A stretch of 49,134 bases of DNA from Paulinella micropora (lineage: Eukaryota > Cercozoa > Imbricatea > Euglyphida). Below the pieces are notes generated by a model that was not told the DNA's origin, ran no database searches, and was given only the letters and a program-made list of their open reading frames with translations. Every line of letters begins with the position of its first letter. Position 1 is the stretch's first letter. The stretch lies in the NCBI GenBank assembly GCA_009731375.1, contig BJOX01000150.1, forward strand, positions 833,675-882,808, read 5' to 3'. Position numbers and translations under genes: made by a program. This document shows, in pieces, positions 39,879-48,844 of the stretch.

Positions 39879-40411
39879 TTATTCCGAGTTGCTATCCGCA
39901 CTCTCGGTTCTGAAGACTCTGTGCATATTCCTATTATGTTCGCGTTTAATACTACTATTAATGCTATCATTTACGTATTCGTTAATACTATCACTGGAGT
40001 ATTTGTTAAACGAAGAATTAAACGATAAATGTTCTTTTTCAATACCAGCGAGAATTGTATTCATGACAATAGCGGAAAGTTGGCTACGATTGTCATTTTT
40101 CCACTTATAGAAATTATCTCGTTCTTTGTTTATTTTTTTTCCAATTTCTTTTGTCTCATTCTAAAAAGTTTATCTGCCTCTACTTCATTATTTTCAATAC
40201 TCAATCGTTGCAACATCTCATTAACCGCCTCTAGTTTTATTATGTCTGGTTGTTTCTTTTCAACGAGACGAGCGATTTCTTTGTCTATTTTAGAAATTCT
40301 TTCTTCGCATATTATTTTATCCTTATTTAGTCTATCCTTACTTGTTCTACGAATTTCATATTCCTCAAACCAATCTGATTTAGTTTTGGTTCTGCTCGGA
40401 ATTAAGTCCAT
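39879..40411 (-). CDS. Coiled-coil protein in two frames, possible -1 frameshift
   Basis: Starts MDLIPSRTKTKSDWFEEYEI after an A-rich leader; long charged helices (RISKIDKEIARLVEKKQPDI). At the A8 run (plus-strand T 40133-40140) the frame ends in a stop, but slipping back one base continues INKERDNFYKWKNDNRSQLS to the stop at 39879. The heptamer A-AAA-AAA is a classical -1 slippery sequence; a one-base sequencing error in the homopolymer would look the same. Function unknown. Confidence 0.55.
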
Positions 40412-40564
40412 TTTTTTTTTGCGACACTGCGACAAAAAAAGCGAAATTCTGTCGCGACCTCTGCGACACTGCGACACCGCGGTGTCTTGGTGTCGCAAAG
40501 ACATATTCACGGAAATAGAATTTTCTATAATTTCCAAAAATAGACTTCGGCTGGTGGCAATACT

Positions 40565-40830
40565 TCAAATACCATTTTTCCTGTATCGCTGGTAGGTTCT
40601 GTAGTAGGAAAGACTAATGGGTTCGGCGTAGTAATTGAGATTTTCGGTTGCGGGTTCAATCCGAATGATGTTTTTTCTACTATATTTCGAACCTTTTATT
40701 TTTTTGCTCATATCAAATACTTCAAATACCATTTTTCGTGTATCACTGGTAGGATTACGGATAGAGGAGACTAATGGGTTCGGCGTAGTCATTGAGATTT
40801 TAGGTTGCGGGTTCAAATCCGAAGGGGGTC
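40565..40830 (+). repeat. Direct repeat pair of about 110 bp with tRNA-like B box
   Basis: About 40566-40670 and 40718-40825 share TCAAATACCATTTTTC, then GACTAATGGGTTCGGCGTAG, ATTGAGATTTT and GGTTGCGGGTTCAA. GGGTTCAAATCC fits a Pol III B box, but no convincing cloverleaf or A box is present. Confidence 0.65.
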
Positions 40831-40865
40831 TCTTTCAGTTCCGCGATCCTTTTATTTTTTTTTGC

Positions 40866-41909
40866 CTATAAATCTAATATTACCTTTGCCTTTTTTTCTC
40901 GCTTACTACTCCTTATATTCTCTGGTTGAATGTCTTCTCTCTTAAGTAATTCTTTTGTCTTTTTTTCTTTAATAACTTCTTTGGTCTGCTCCTTCATGTC
41001 TTTTTCTTCGTCAACAGGTTTAATAAAATCAGTTTTCAATAAATCACGTGGGCTTACTAACTCATCGTTATTTAATATGATTTTAAAACCAGAGCGTCCC
41101 TTTACTTTATAAATAATCTTAGAGAATGTCTTACCGCCTTTTGAAAAAACATTTCTTTTATTTTCCTTTCTTACATTATCGCCAACATTGAATTCGTCTA
41201 TTAAATTATCACGTGTGATTTTCTGTTTATTTTTGTCTCTTCTAGCAAAGACATCCACAGGTTTGGCTTGAATTCCTCTATGAACTTTATGATTGTACGC
41301 ATTAACCAAGTCTTGAATATAACTTACCCAGTCAAAATTTCTATTAGTTTCAAATAAAAGGTCAAGCCATCTCCTAATACTTCTTATCACTCTATCAACA
41401 ACCGCAAGCGCTCTATGGTCGCCAACTTCAACGACATCGTGTTTAATTCCATTTTCAACAAAATAATCACGAGTAGCACCTTTATATTCTCCCCCGCTGT
41501 CAGTTGTAATTGACTTTGGTTTATAAGGTATAGATTTCAAAGCATAATATACTTCTTTCGCTGTTTTATTTTTTAATGGAATGATTATTAAAAATCGGGA
41601 ATGACAATCAATCCAAACGAGCATCCAAGCATAGCCCTTATTGCCTTTCTTATCTTTTATCTTACTCATATCCGCTAAGTCTAAGAAAACTTGGTCTAAT
41701 GGTTTATCAACCCATATCGTGTTCCATATTTTTGGGTTCTTTTTCTGGTGGTGAATTTCAAGGGCTTCTTCTTCTTTTGTCTTTTTTGTTTTCGAAGTAG
41801 TCGAAAACAAAGGTACTACTTCTCCCGTTGTTGTGTCCTCAAGTTGGCTATTATGATTTTGATTATTAATAATTGTATGTTTATGGTCAAGATTTTTCTC
41901 CTCACTCAT
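40866..41909 (-). CDS. Retroviral-type (rve) integrase of the polinton-like element
   Basis: 347 codons. Catalytic core: VFLDLADMSKIKDKKGNKGY (first Asp), PKSITTDSGGEYKGATRDYF (second Asp), then VGDHRALAVVDRVIRSIRRW where the usual Glu is Asp, 34 residues after the second Asp. The C-terminal part (FNVGDNVRKENKRNVFSKGG; KVKGRSGFKIILNNDELVSP) resembles the SH3/chromo-like tail of such integrases, followed by a Lys-rich end. No HHCC finger is visible at the N-terminus. In Maverick/Polinton elements and Mavirus this enzyme inserts the viral DNA into the host genome. Confidence 0.88.
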   Translation of the reverse strand: MSEEKNLDHKHTIINNQNHNSQLEDTTTGEVVPLFSTTSKTKKTKEEEALEIHHQKKNPKIWNTIWVDKPLDQVFLDLADMSKIKDKKGNKGYAWMLVWIDCHSRFLIIIPLKNKTAKEVYYALKSIPYKPKSITTDSGGEYKGATRDYFVENGIKHDVVEVGDHRALAVVDRVIRSIRRWLDLLFETNRNFDWVSYIQDLVNAYNHKVHRGIQAKPVDVFARRDKNKQKITRDNLIDEFNVGDNVRKENKRNVFSKGGKTFSKIIYKVKGRSGFKIILNNDELVSPRDLLKTDFIKPVDEEKDMKEQTKEVIKEKKTKELLKREDIQPENIRSSKREKKAKVILDL

Positions 41910-41948
41910 TTATATATCTAAAATTTTAAAAAGCATTTTTCAACATCA

Positions 41949-42437
41949 TTATTTTTTTTCTTTCTTAGCACCTGAAGATTGATTATATACTTTCACGCTC
42001 ACACTGCTTGATTTTTTTCCTTTCCCCTTCTTCGGTTTTGGTGTTTCTTCATCACTACTTTCGCTTTCACTTTCTTCACTTTCATCAGGCTGGGGCTCTG
42101 GATTCTTTTTCTTCGCTCTCTTAGTCTCAGCCTTCGCTCTTTTGATTTTCATCTTAGCCATCTTTTCAGCAATGATATCAATAAAATCAACCTCATCCTC
42201 ACTCTCACTATGCTCAGGTGTGTCATCTTGTTCCTTCTCATTAATGATATCGACCGCTAAATTTTTATTTTCTATCTCCGCTATTTTTTGTTCCATATCT
42301 TCGTCTTCTTGCTTTACAGCATTTCTATATTGTGCTAATACATTTTTAGCATGCTCCATCTTTCGTTGTTTCGCTTTTGCTTTTATTCCTTCCACAGCAC
42401 TACCCCAATTCTTACGACTTGCTTCTGCGGACGGCAT
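41949..42437 (-). CDS. Highly charged protein, unknown (virus-like element)
   Basis: 162 codons from MPSAEASRKNWGSAVEGIKA. Basic helical N-terminus, acidic Glu/Ser patch (DESEESESESSDEE) and a Lys-rich Ser tail. It follows the same strand as the integrase, with start to the right, facing away from the fibre gene across a 124-bp intergenic region. Possibly a nucleic-acid-binding or core protein, but nothing specific is recognised. Confidence 0.75.
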   Translation of the reverse strand: MPSAEASRKNWGSAVEGIKAKAKQRKMEHAKNVLAQYRNAVKQEDEDMEQKIAEIENKNLAVDIINEKEQDDTPEHSESEDEVDFIDIIAEKMAKMKIKRAKAETKRAKKKNPEPQPDESEESESESSDEETPKPKKGKGKKSSSVSVKVYNQSSGAKKEKK

Positions 42438-42561
42438 TTTTAGAATTGCGCTTTCGTTTCACTTTCGCTTATTCTAAAAATTAATCTCAAATATATTTGA
42501 GATACTATACTAAGATTAATATATTTTTAGTATTTACAAATTAAATATTTATTAATATAAT
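42438..42561. promoter_or_regulatory. Divergent promoter region with a perfect 20-bp palindrome
   Basis: Between divergently read genes. Contains ATCTCAAATATATTTGAGAT at 42484-42503 (exact palindrome) and AT-rich sequence with TATA-like strings before both starts. Likely a shared promoter; the palindrome could be a dimeric regulator site. Confidence 0.6.
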
Positions 42562-45500
42562 ATGTCGCAATATAAATCCTTACTAGGTTTATCAGAAATT
42601 GCTGTTGATAGTCTAGACATAAAAAACTTAGAACTTACCAACACTAATATTATCGGTTTAAACACAGACAGAGTGCCAGAAGATGCCGAACCCGTAAACC
42701 TTTATTTCACTGATAACCGCTTTGATACACGGCTCGCTTTAAAATCAACAACAGATGTCAAAGAAGGAAAAAATTTATACTACACAGAGCAACGAGTAAG
42801 GGACAACGACGAAGTTAAAGCCTCAACTCAACACCGCTCCAATACAAGTAATCCGCACCAAACCAGTCTATACAATCTCATAGACACAAACATATCCGCA
42901 CCAGTGGTCGGGCAATACTTAACATATAATGATGTAGATGGTAAATGGAGAAATACAACAATCGGCTCAATTGACACACTCTCTGATGTAGTCATTACAG
43001 CACCAATCGCAATGAATATTTATCTCACATATAACTCAATAAACTGGGTAAATAAAACTTTTCCGATAAATGTTGATGAATTCGGCAACATTAGTATGGG
43101 TGGTAATTTGAATATAACGGGAGTTAATTTGCTAAATACCAAAGATGTTGATACTTGGATATCTGAGCATGAAGACAATAATGATAAAGTGTCCGCGGAT
43201 GGCTCAATTAATACACACAGCGATGTTACAATAACGGGTACACCCGCCGATAACCAACTACTCATTTATAGCACAGGGCAATGGAGAAACACAAACTCGC
43301 CTTTTCTTAGATTGGATGGTCTCGCTATGATGTTTGGAGATTTAAATATGGGGGGTTTTAATGTAGCAAATGTCGGTAATGTTGATGGTGTTGATGTTTC
43401 GGCTCTTGATAGTTCTGTCGTTAAACTAACAGGAGACCAAACCATAACAGGGAATAAAACATTTACTACTTATGTGGCCGTAAAAGACTCAAATCCATTA
43501 AACACAGGCAAATTATTCTTCAATTACAACAATAATATGGGCTCTATCTATTCGTCGGAGGCAGGTGGAGCAACGGGCTATCCATTATCTTTTGTAGGCT
43601 CGTCCATACTTTTTGCTCCAACAACAGGTGGTGGAATGACATTGACAAATAATGTTTTAAATTTTAACAGCACGACAGCAATCAGCGGGCTTCCAGCGCC
43701 ATTCTATGACGGCGATGCTTCAACAAAAGCATATACCGACACCAAACTAGCAAAGGACGGAACAACGGCTATGACGGGTAGTTTAAATATGGGTGGTTTT
43801 GCTATTACAAATGTTGGTAATGTTGATGGTATTGATGTATCCACCCTTGATACCGCAGTCGTCAAACTAACAGGAGACCAAACCATAGCAGGAACCAAAA
43901 CATTCAGCAACATAATAAATGCTAGTGCGGTTATTGATATGAAAAGCCAAAGCATAACAAATGTGAATTTGGTTGATGGCGTGGATGTTTCTACTCTTGA
44001 CACTTCTGTCGTTAAACTGACAGGAGACCAAACCATAGCAGGGAATAAAAAATTTACTTCAACTTTGGAAGTAAGTGGTTCGTCCAATCCAACTACTTTT
44101 GACGGCATTGGCATAGCCTTTGATACAAAAATAGGAATGATTGCCGCACAAAAGACAGCAACAGCGACTTGGTATCCGATACAAATAACGGGTTCGTATG
44201 TAGAGTTATATTCGGGTAATACTTTAATTATAACCGCAACAGGCACTACACTATCTTTGAATAACAACAAAATAACAAACTTAGCCACACCATCAGCAAC
44301 AACGGACGGAGCAAACAAAAGTTATGTGGATACATTAGACGGGCAAAATGTGAAACTAACAGGAAACCAAACCATAGCAGGAATTAAGACATATAGCAGT
44401 GGTGTTGAAATAACGGGAAATTCAATCAATTCAACAACAAAGGGCACATTTATCGTTTTCAATTCTACCAGTAATATCGGGTCAATTGCTAGTTTGGATA
44501 TGAAAACTGCAACATATTACAACTTTGAAATTTCTGCGAAAAAAATAAGTTTTATTATTGACGGGACGATTGTCGGTTGGGTAAATGCTTCGGGGCTAGA
44601 TTGTAATAGTAGCAAAATAGCCAACCTTGGAACTCCGACATTAGCAACGGACGGAGCGACAAAAGGGTATGCGGACACATTGGACGGGCAAAATGTAAAA
44701 CTAACAACAGACCAAACCATAACAGGAAGTAAAACATTTAATGGGGCGAGCACTACGATAAAATATCTAACTTTAACGAACAATGCTGATTTTAATAATC
44801 AAACTATCACTAATGGTGGAAATATAACATATAATGGGGCGAGGATATTAAACCAAAATGGAGGAGACATATTCTTTTCACAGACATCGGGAGATTATCA
44901 GTATTTCTTATTTACTCTAAATACCGCTACAAGTGGAACCGCGAACCAACGAGGTTATGTATTTACGAATGTAGCATCTGATGTAAAAGGGCCGGGACTT
45001 TATATTTCAAAACTTTTGGATAATAAAAGTGCTTCGTCTGACATTGTCCGTTTTAACAATGCTGGCGGTATGCGGTTTTATGGTGCTTTGGATATGAACT
45101 CAAACAATATAACAAGTGGCGGAACAATAACGGGAACTACAATTACTTCAACCGCGGGTATATCAACGACGACGCTAACTGCGAGCGGATTAATAACAGC
45201 AGATGGTGGTTGTAAGTTATCTATTCAAAATAAAACTGACGGAGGAAATGGACAGGGTATATTTATGTGGGATACAGACAACTCAGGATGGGGGATTTAT
45301 ATGGCTCAACCCGGGGCTGGTAAATCATTAGGTGGAGGAACAGCGGTGGCAGGCAACGATATTTCAGGCTTTGCTGTAAGATTTAGGAGTGGTAATGCTT
45401 CGGCGGATGGTTTTGTGTGGGAAAATTCAGCAGAGCAATTGTTAATGTCATTGAATGGGGCAAACGGGACTTTATGGACAAAAGGGTTNNNNNNNNNNNN

Positions 45501-46550
45501 NNNNNNNNNNNNNNNNNNNNNNNNNNNNNNNNNNNNNNNNNNNNNNNNNNNNNNNNNNNNNNNNNNNNNNNNNNNNNNNNNNNNNNNNNNNNNNNNNNNN
45601 NNNNNNNNNNNNNNNNNNNNNNNNNNNNNNNNNNNNNNNNNNNNNNNNNNNNNNNNNNNNNNNNNNNNNNNNNNNNNNNNNNNNNNNNNNNNNNNNNNNN
45701 NNNNNNNNNNNNNNNNNNNNNNNNNNNNNNNNNNNNNNNNNNNNNNNNNNNNNNNNNNNNNNNNNNNNNNNNNNNNNNNNNNNNNNNNNNNNNNNNNNNN
45801 NNNNNNNNNNNNNNNNNNNNNNNNNNNNNNNNNNNNNNNNNNNNNNNNNNNNNNNNNNNNNNNNNNNNNNNNNNNNNNNNNNNNNNNNNNNNNNNNNNNN
45901 NNNNNNNNNNNNNNNNNNNNNNNNNNNNNNNNNNNNNNNNNNNNNNNNNNNNNNNNNNNNNNNNNNNNNNNNNNNNNNNNNNNNNNNNNNNNNNNNNNNN
46001 NNNNNNNNNNNNNNNNNNNNNNNNNNNNNNNNNNNNNNNNNNNNNNNNNNNNNNNNNNNNNNNNNNNNNNNNNNNNNNNNNNNNNNNNNNNNNNNNNNNN
46101 NNNNNNNNNNNNNNNNNNNNNNNNNNNNNNNNNNNNNNNNNNNNNNNNNNNNNNNNNNNNNNNNNNNNNNNNNNNNNNTTCATATGGGAGAATAATTCAA
46201 ATACTGCTTTAATGTCATTAAGAGCGAGCGATGGACAATTATGGGTATTGTCTAATCCAATTCAATATTCAGACAAGAGAAAAAAAGAAGATATAAAGGA
46301 ATGTTTAGGCTTAGATTTTATTAATAAGTTAAATCCAGTCTGCTATCGTATGATTGATGACAACAAGAAATGTAGGACTGGCTTAATAGCACAGGAATTA
46401 GAAGAAATACTAACAGAAATGGATATGCTAGATTTTGGCGGATTTATAAAAGAAACAATTATGGTTCCGTGTCCAAAGCAAAGAAAAGAATACGAATTGA
46501 AAGGTGTGAGTGTTAATCCAGAAGATGTTAAATGTGTTGATAGTGGGTGA
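42562..46550 (+). CDS. Tail-fibre-like protein with S74 intramolecular chaperone domain (internal 690-N gap)
   Basis: Starts MSQYKSLLGLSEIAVDSLDI; the N-terminal region has phage-fibre signatures (AEPVNLYFTDNRFDTRL; EGKNLYYTEQRVRDN). Five spaced repeats of the type VKLTGDQTI-x-G-x-KTF occur near 43420, 43858, 44010, 44347 and 44692, separated by beta-rich segments. After the gap comes IQYSDKRKKEDIKECLGLDF, LNPVCYRMID and TGLIAQELEEIL, an S74 (endosialidase-type chaperone) domain with the Ser-Asp site of self-cleavage. Probable trimeric host-attachment fibre. The two sides of the gap are in different frames, which the gap size can explain. Confidence 0.85.
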
Positions 46551-46731
46551 TGTCGGTTATGGTATAGGTTATTCCGAGTTTATAGCCCCGTTAATTAAGG
46601 CCGTTCAACAATTATCAGAAAAGGTAGTTAATTTAGAAAAAGAAAATAAAAATCTTATGAATATACTACAAGACCAAGCAAACCAACTAGCCGAAATCCG
46701 AGCAGTCGTATTTTCTACTAATGCCTCCTAG
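46510..46731 (+). CDS. C-terminal helix of the S74 fibre protein in a shifted frame
   Basis: After the TGA that ends the S74 frame at 46548-46550, the +1 frame encodes GDVGYGIGYSEFIAPLIKAV and a coiled coil (LSEKVVNLEKENKNLMNILQ). This is the part that normally completes an S74 domain. The joint reads GGG TGA T, so the shift falls exactly at the stop: a +1 frameshift signal, a sequencing error or a mutation. The upstream Met at 46510 is unlikely to be a real start. Confidence 0.7.
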   Translation: MLIQKMLNVLIVGDVGYGIGYSEFIAPLIKAVQQLSEKVVNLEKENKNLMNILQDQANQLAEIRAVVFSTNAS

Positions 46732-47065
46732 ATTACACCCCCCACCGCCAGTCATTGAAATAGACGGCGAACTAACACCAGAGTTGAAAAATAGAGTTTT
46801 AGACATTTCATGGAAGAATGAGGAAAAAAAAGTAGAGCACGAATTGGAAGATAACTGGAATTGTTGTTGTATAAAAAACAGACCAACCGACAGCCGACTT
46901 ATTAAATACTTATTTCAAATGGGTATCATTATTGCCATTATAACACTTTGTATCGTGAGGCTATCTGAAAAGAACTTGCAGTGCGAGGTTGCTAATACTT
47001 ATGTCGGTATTTTAACCTTGCTTATCGGCATTTGCCTTCCATCGCCTTCTAGCTCAAAGAAGTGA
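46721..47065 (+). CDS. Small membrane protein with two transmembrane segments
   Basis: 114 codons, starting 11 bp before the end of the fibre frame (ATGCCTCC overlap). Pro-rich start (MPPRLHPPPPVIEIDGEL), a charged region with a CCC triplet, then hydrophobic segments MGIIIAIITLCIV and YVGILTLLIGICLPSPSSSK. Such two-TM proteins with a short Pro/Ser end occur in large DNA viruses and polinton-like viruses; the exact role is unknown. Confidence 0.75.
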   Translation: MPPRLHPPPPVIEIDGELTPELKNRVLDISWKNEEKKVEHELEDNWNCCCIKNRPTDSRLIKYLFQMGIIIAIITLCIVRLSEKNLQCEVANTYVGILTLLIGICLPSPSSSKK

Positions 47066-47216
47066 TATTTATCAACTTCACTCTCATTCACTTTGCTCAT
47101 TATCGTTTGTTGATAAACATCGTCTCCCATTTTTAATTTTTTTTGTCTGTTTACGATGTTTGAGAATAAACGGGAGTGCGACAGCACGAGAGTGAAATTC
47201 TCAAATATCACATTCA
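47066..47216. promoter_or_regulatory. Structured intergenic element A (three stems)
   Basis: Begins TGATATTTATCAAC and ends near AAATATCA. Stems: TTTATCAAC/GTTGATAAA, AACATCG/CGATGTT and GAGAAT/ATTCTC. It lies between convergent genes (TM protein and the Cys-rich peptide). Same layout as the element at 48698. Candidate 3'-end or terminator structure. Confidence 0.6.
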
Positions 47217-47464
47217 TATATATGTGTCATATACCATCTATTATCGCCAGCACACATTAAAGGAATGGCTTCATCAAAACTAATACACCAATCACTCATC
47301 GGTTTGTAAATACATTTAAATTTAGTATCTATACCTTTTTGAATACAATAAACACCACTTATATTCTTTTTTTCGCTTATCCGTGAGTAAAAGTCGCAGG
47401 CAGTCCGAGCAATAGCAAATCTCCAACAAGTTGGAGATAACATAAACAAGAATATTAAAATCAT
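47201..47464 (-). CDS. Small Cys-containing secreted-type protein
   Basis: 87 codons. A hydrophobic N-terminus (MILIFLFMLSPTCWRFAIA) looks like a signal peptide or anchor; six Cys occur in the remaining part (TACDFYSR, YCIQKG, KCIYKP, WCISFD, MCAGDN, YECDI). Read divergently from the gene at 47487 with only 22 bp between the starts. Unknown function. Confidence 0.65.
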   Translation of the reverse strand: MILIFLFMLSPTCWRFAIARTACDFYSRISEKKNISGVYCIQKGIDTKFKCIYKPMSDWCISFDEAIPLMCAGDNRWYMTHIYECDI

Positions 47465-47486
47465 TTTTTTATATTATACAAAATAT

Positions 47487-47852
47487 ATGATGACGGAGTT
47501 CAAATACCAAAAGATTATTTTTCTAAGCAATGATTTTGCTGGAGGAAGCAAAACATTTAATAAGAATATCCAAATGTCATTCACACCCACCAAAATGAAT
47601 GTTAAGTTTATCCACTATATGAACGACCAGACCGAGACAAAAACCAGAATTCTTTACATGGATAGAATTGGAATTATTGGAACATTTGCGGACAGCACTA
47701 CAGCAAACATTTCAAATTTCGGTTATAATTTGGGTGTTGTCGGATGGACGGACGGACAATATACATTTAAAGTCCTTGAAACCGACAGCGGAAATATTGA
47801 CACAGGAAATTTAGCGGGAAGAATTGTTGTGTGCCTAGAGTTTCTTGCTTAA
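47487..47852 (+). CDS. Small beta-rich protein, unknown (virus-like element)
   Basis: 121 codons. Starts at ATGATGACG after an AT-rich leader. Alternating polar and hydrophobic pattern (YQKIIFLSNDFAGGSKTF; QYTFKVLETDSGNIDTGNLA) suggests a compact beta fold, perhaps a minor virion component. It ends eight bases before the start of the packaging ATPase, so the two may share a transcript. Confidence 0.7.
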   Translation: MMTEFKYQKIIFLSNDFAGGSKTFNKNIQMSFTPTKMNVKFIHYMNDQTETKTRILYMDRIGIIGTFADSTTANISNFGYNLGVVGWTDGQYTFKVLETDSGNIDTGNLAGRIVVCLEFLA

Positions 47853-47860
47853 TATATAAG

Positions 47861-48697
47861 ATGGAAAAAATCAATAGCATTAAGGTGAAGCCAGTAAAAC
47901 AAGAGGGTGATGGAAATAAAAAAGCCAAGGGCTATAAATTATTTAACGAACCTTACGCAAATATATTTCTTCTCGCTCGTAAGAAGAGCGGGAAAACAAC
48001 AGCACTATTTGAAATACTGAAACGGACAACAGACAGAAAAACCCGTATTGTTATTATTGCTTCAACAATCCACAAGGACTACATTTATAAAGCAATGGTT
48101 AAGCACTTTAAGAACAGAGGCAACCCGATGGCGATATATACCTTTCTTAAATCGGATGGTGTAAATGTTATAGACTATGAACTTGACAAACTTGACAACA
48201 ATCTCCAGCATGCTGGAGATAACGAACAGCAGGAAGGAGAAGTAAAACAGGACAAAGAAGAAATAGAGAAACCACAATTTCTTTATTTTGGCAAAGAAGA
48301 AAAAAAGAAACAGATAAAGGAGGCGAAAGAGAGACCAAGTAAGTATATTTCGCCAGAGGTTGTTTTTGTTTTGGATGATTTAGGGAGCGGATTAAGAGAC
48401 AAGTCCGTAAGCGATTTGTTAAAAAAGAATAGGCACTATAAATCAAAGGTGATTATGTCTAGTCAGTATCTGAATGACCTACGACCAGAAGCCATTAAGC
48501 AGTTAGATTATCTATTAATCTTTCCAAGCCAGTCTCAGGACAAAATGGAACTCGTGTATAAACACTTAGACTTATCTTTTGATTTTGATTACTTTCTTCA
48601 AAAGTATCACGAAGCAACAAAGGAGAGATTTAATTTTCTTTATGTTTCAAGTGTTGATGATGAGTTAAGAAAAAATTTTGCTTATCGGTTGAAGTAA
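47861..48697 (+). CDS. DNA-packaging ATPase, A32/FtsK-HerA type
   Basis: 278 codons from the MEK start at 47861; the Met at 47831 would overlap the previous gene and adds unlikely residues. Walker A is FLLARKKSGKTTALFEIL; Walker B is EVVFVLDDLGSG; a VIMSSQYLNDLRPE segment follows, as in other A32-like ATPases. It powers loading of genome into capsids in poxviruses, giant viruses, virophages and polinton-like viruses. An acidic/Gln insert (DNEQQEGEVKQDKEEIEK) lies between the Walker motifs. This is a hallmark gene for calling the region viral. Confidence 0.9.
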   Translation: MEKINSIKVKPVKQEGDGNKKAKGYKLFNEPYANIFLLARKKSGKTTALFEILKRTTDRKTRIVIIASTIHKDYIYKAMVKHFKNRGNPMAIYTFLKSDGVNVIDYELDKLDNNLQHAGDNEQQEGEVKQDKEEIEKPQFLYFGKEEKKKQIKEAKERPSKYISPEVVFVLDDLGSGLRDKSVSDLLKKNRHYKSKVIMSSQYLNDLRPEAIKQLDYLLIFPSQSQDKMELVYKHLDLSFDFDYFLQKYHEATKERFNFLYVSSVDDELRKNFAYRLK

Positions 48698-48830
48698 TGA
48701 TATTTATGAGCATCGCTTTCATTCGCTTCGCTCATTTTCGCTTGCTCATAAACATCGAAAAACGATGTTTAAAAACCGCACGAAAGTCGAAGACGAAAGT
48801 GCGGAATTTTAAATATCAATAATTATTTTT
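48698..48830. promoter_or_regulatory. Structured intergenic element B (three stems)
   Basis: Begins TGATATTTATGAGC after the ATPase stop and ends TTTAAATATCA. Stems: TTTATGAGC/GCTCATAAA, AACATCG/CGATGTT and CCGCAC/GTGCGG. It shares the layout and loop sequence (CATTC-CTT-GCTCATT-TCG) of element A. Confidence 0.65.
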
Positions 48831-48844
48831 TTTCTGTATTATAT

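Noticed and set aside
40741-40830. tRNA gene on the plus strand
   Set aside because: A 7-bp acceptor-like pairing (GGAGACT/GGTCTCT) and a B box can be drawn, but the D arm, anticodon arm and spacing to the T arm fail.
42142-44783. Frames antisense to the fibre and charged-protein genes
   Set aside because: Shadow ORFs opposite strongly supported genes; no features of their own.
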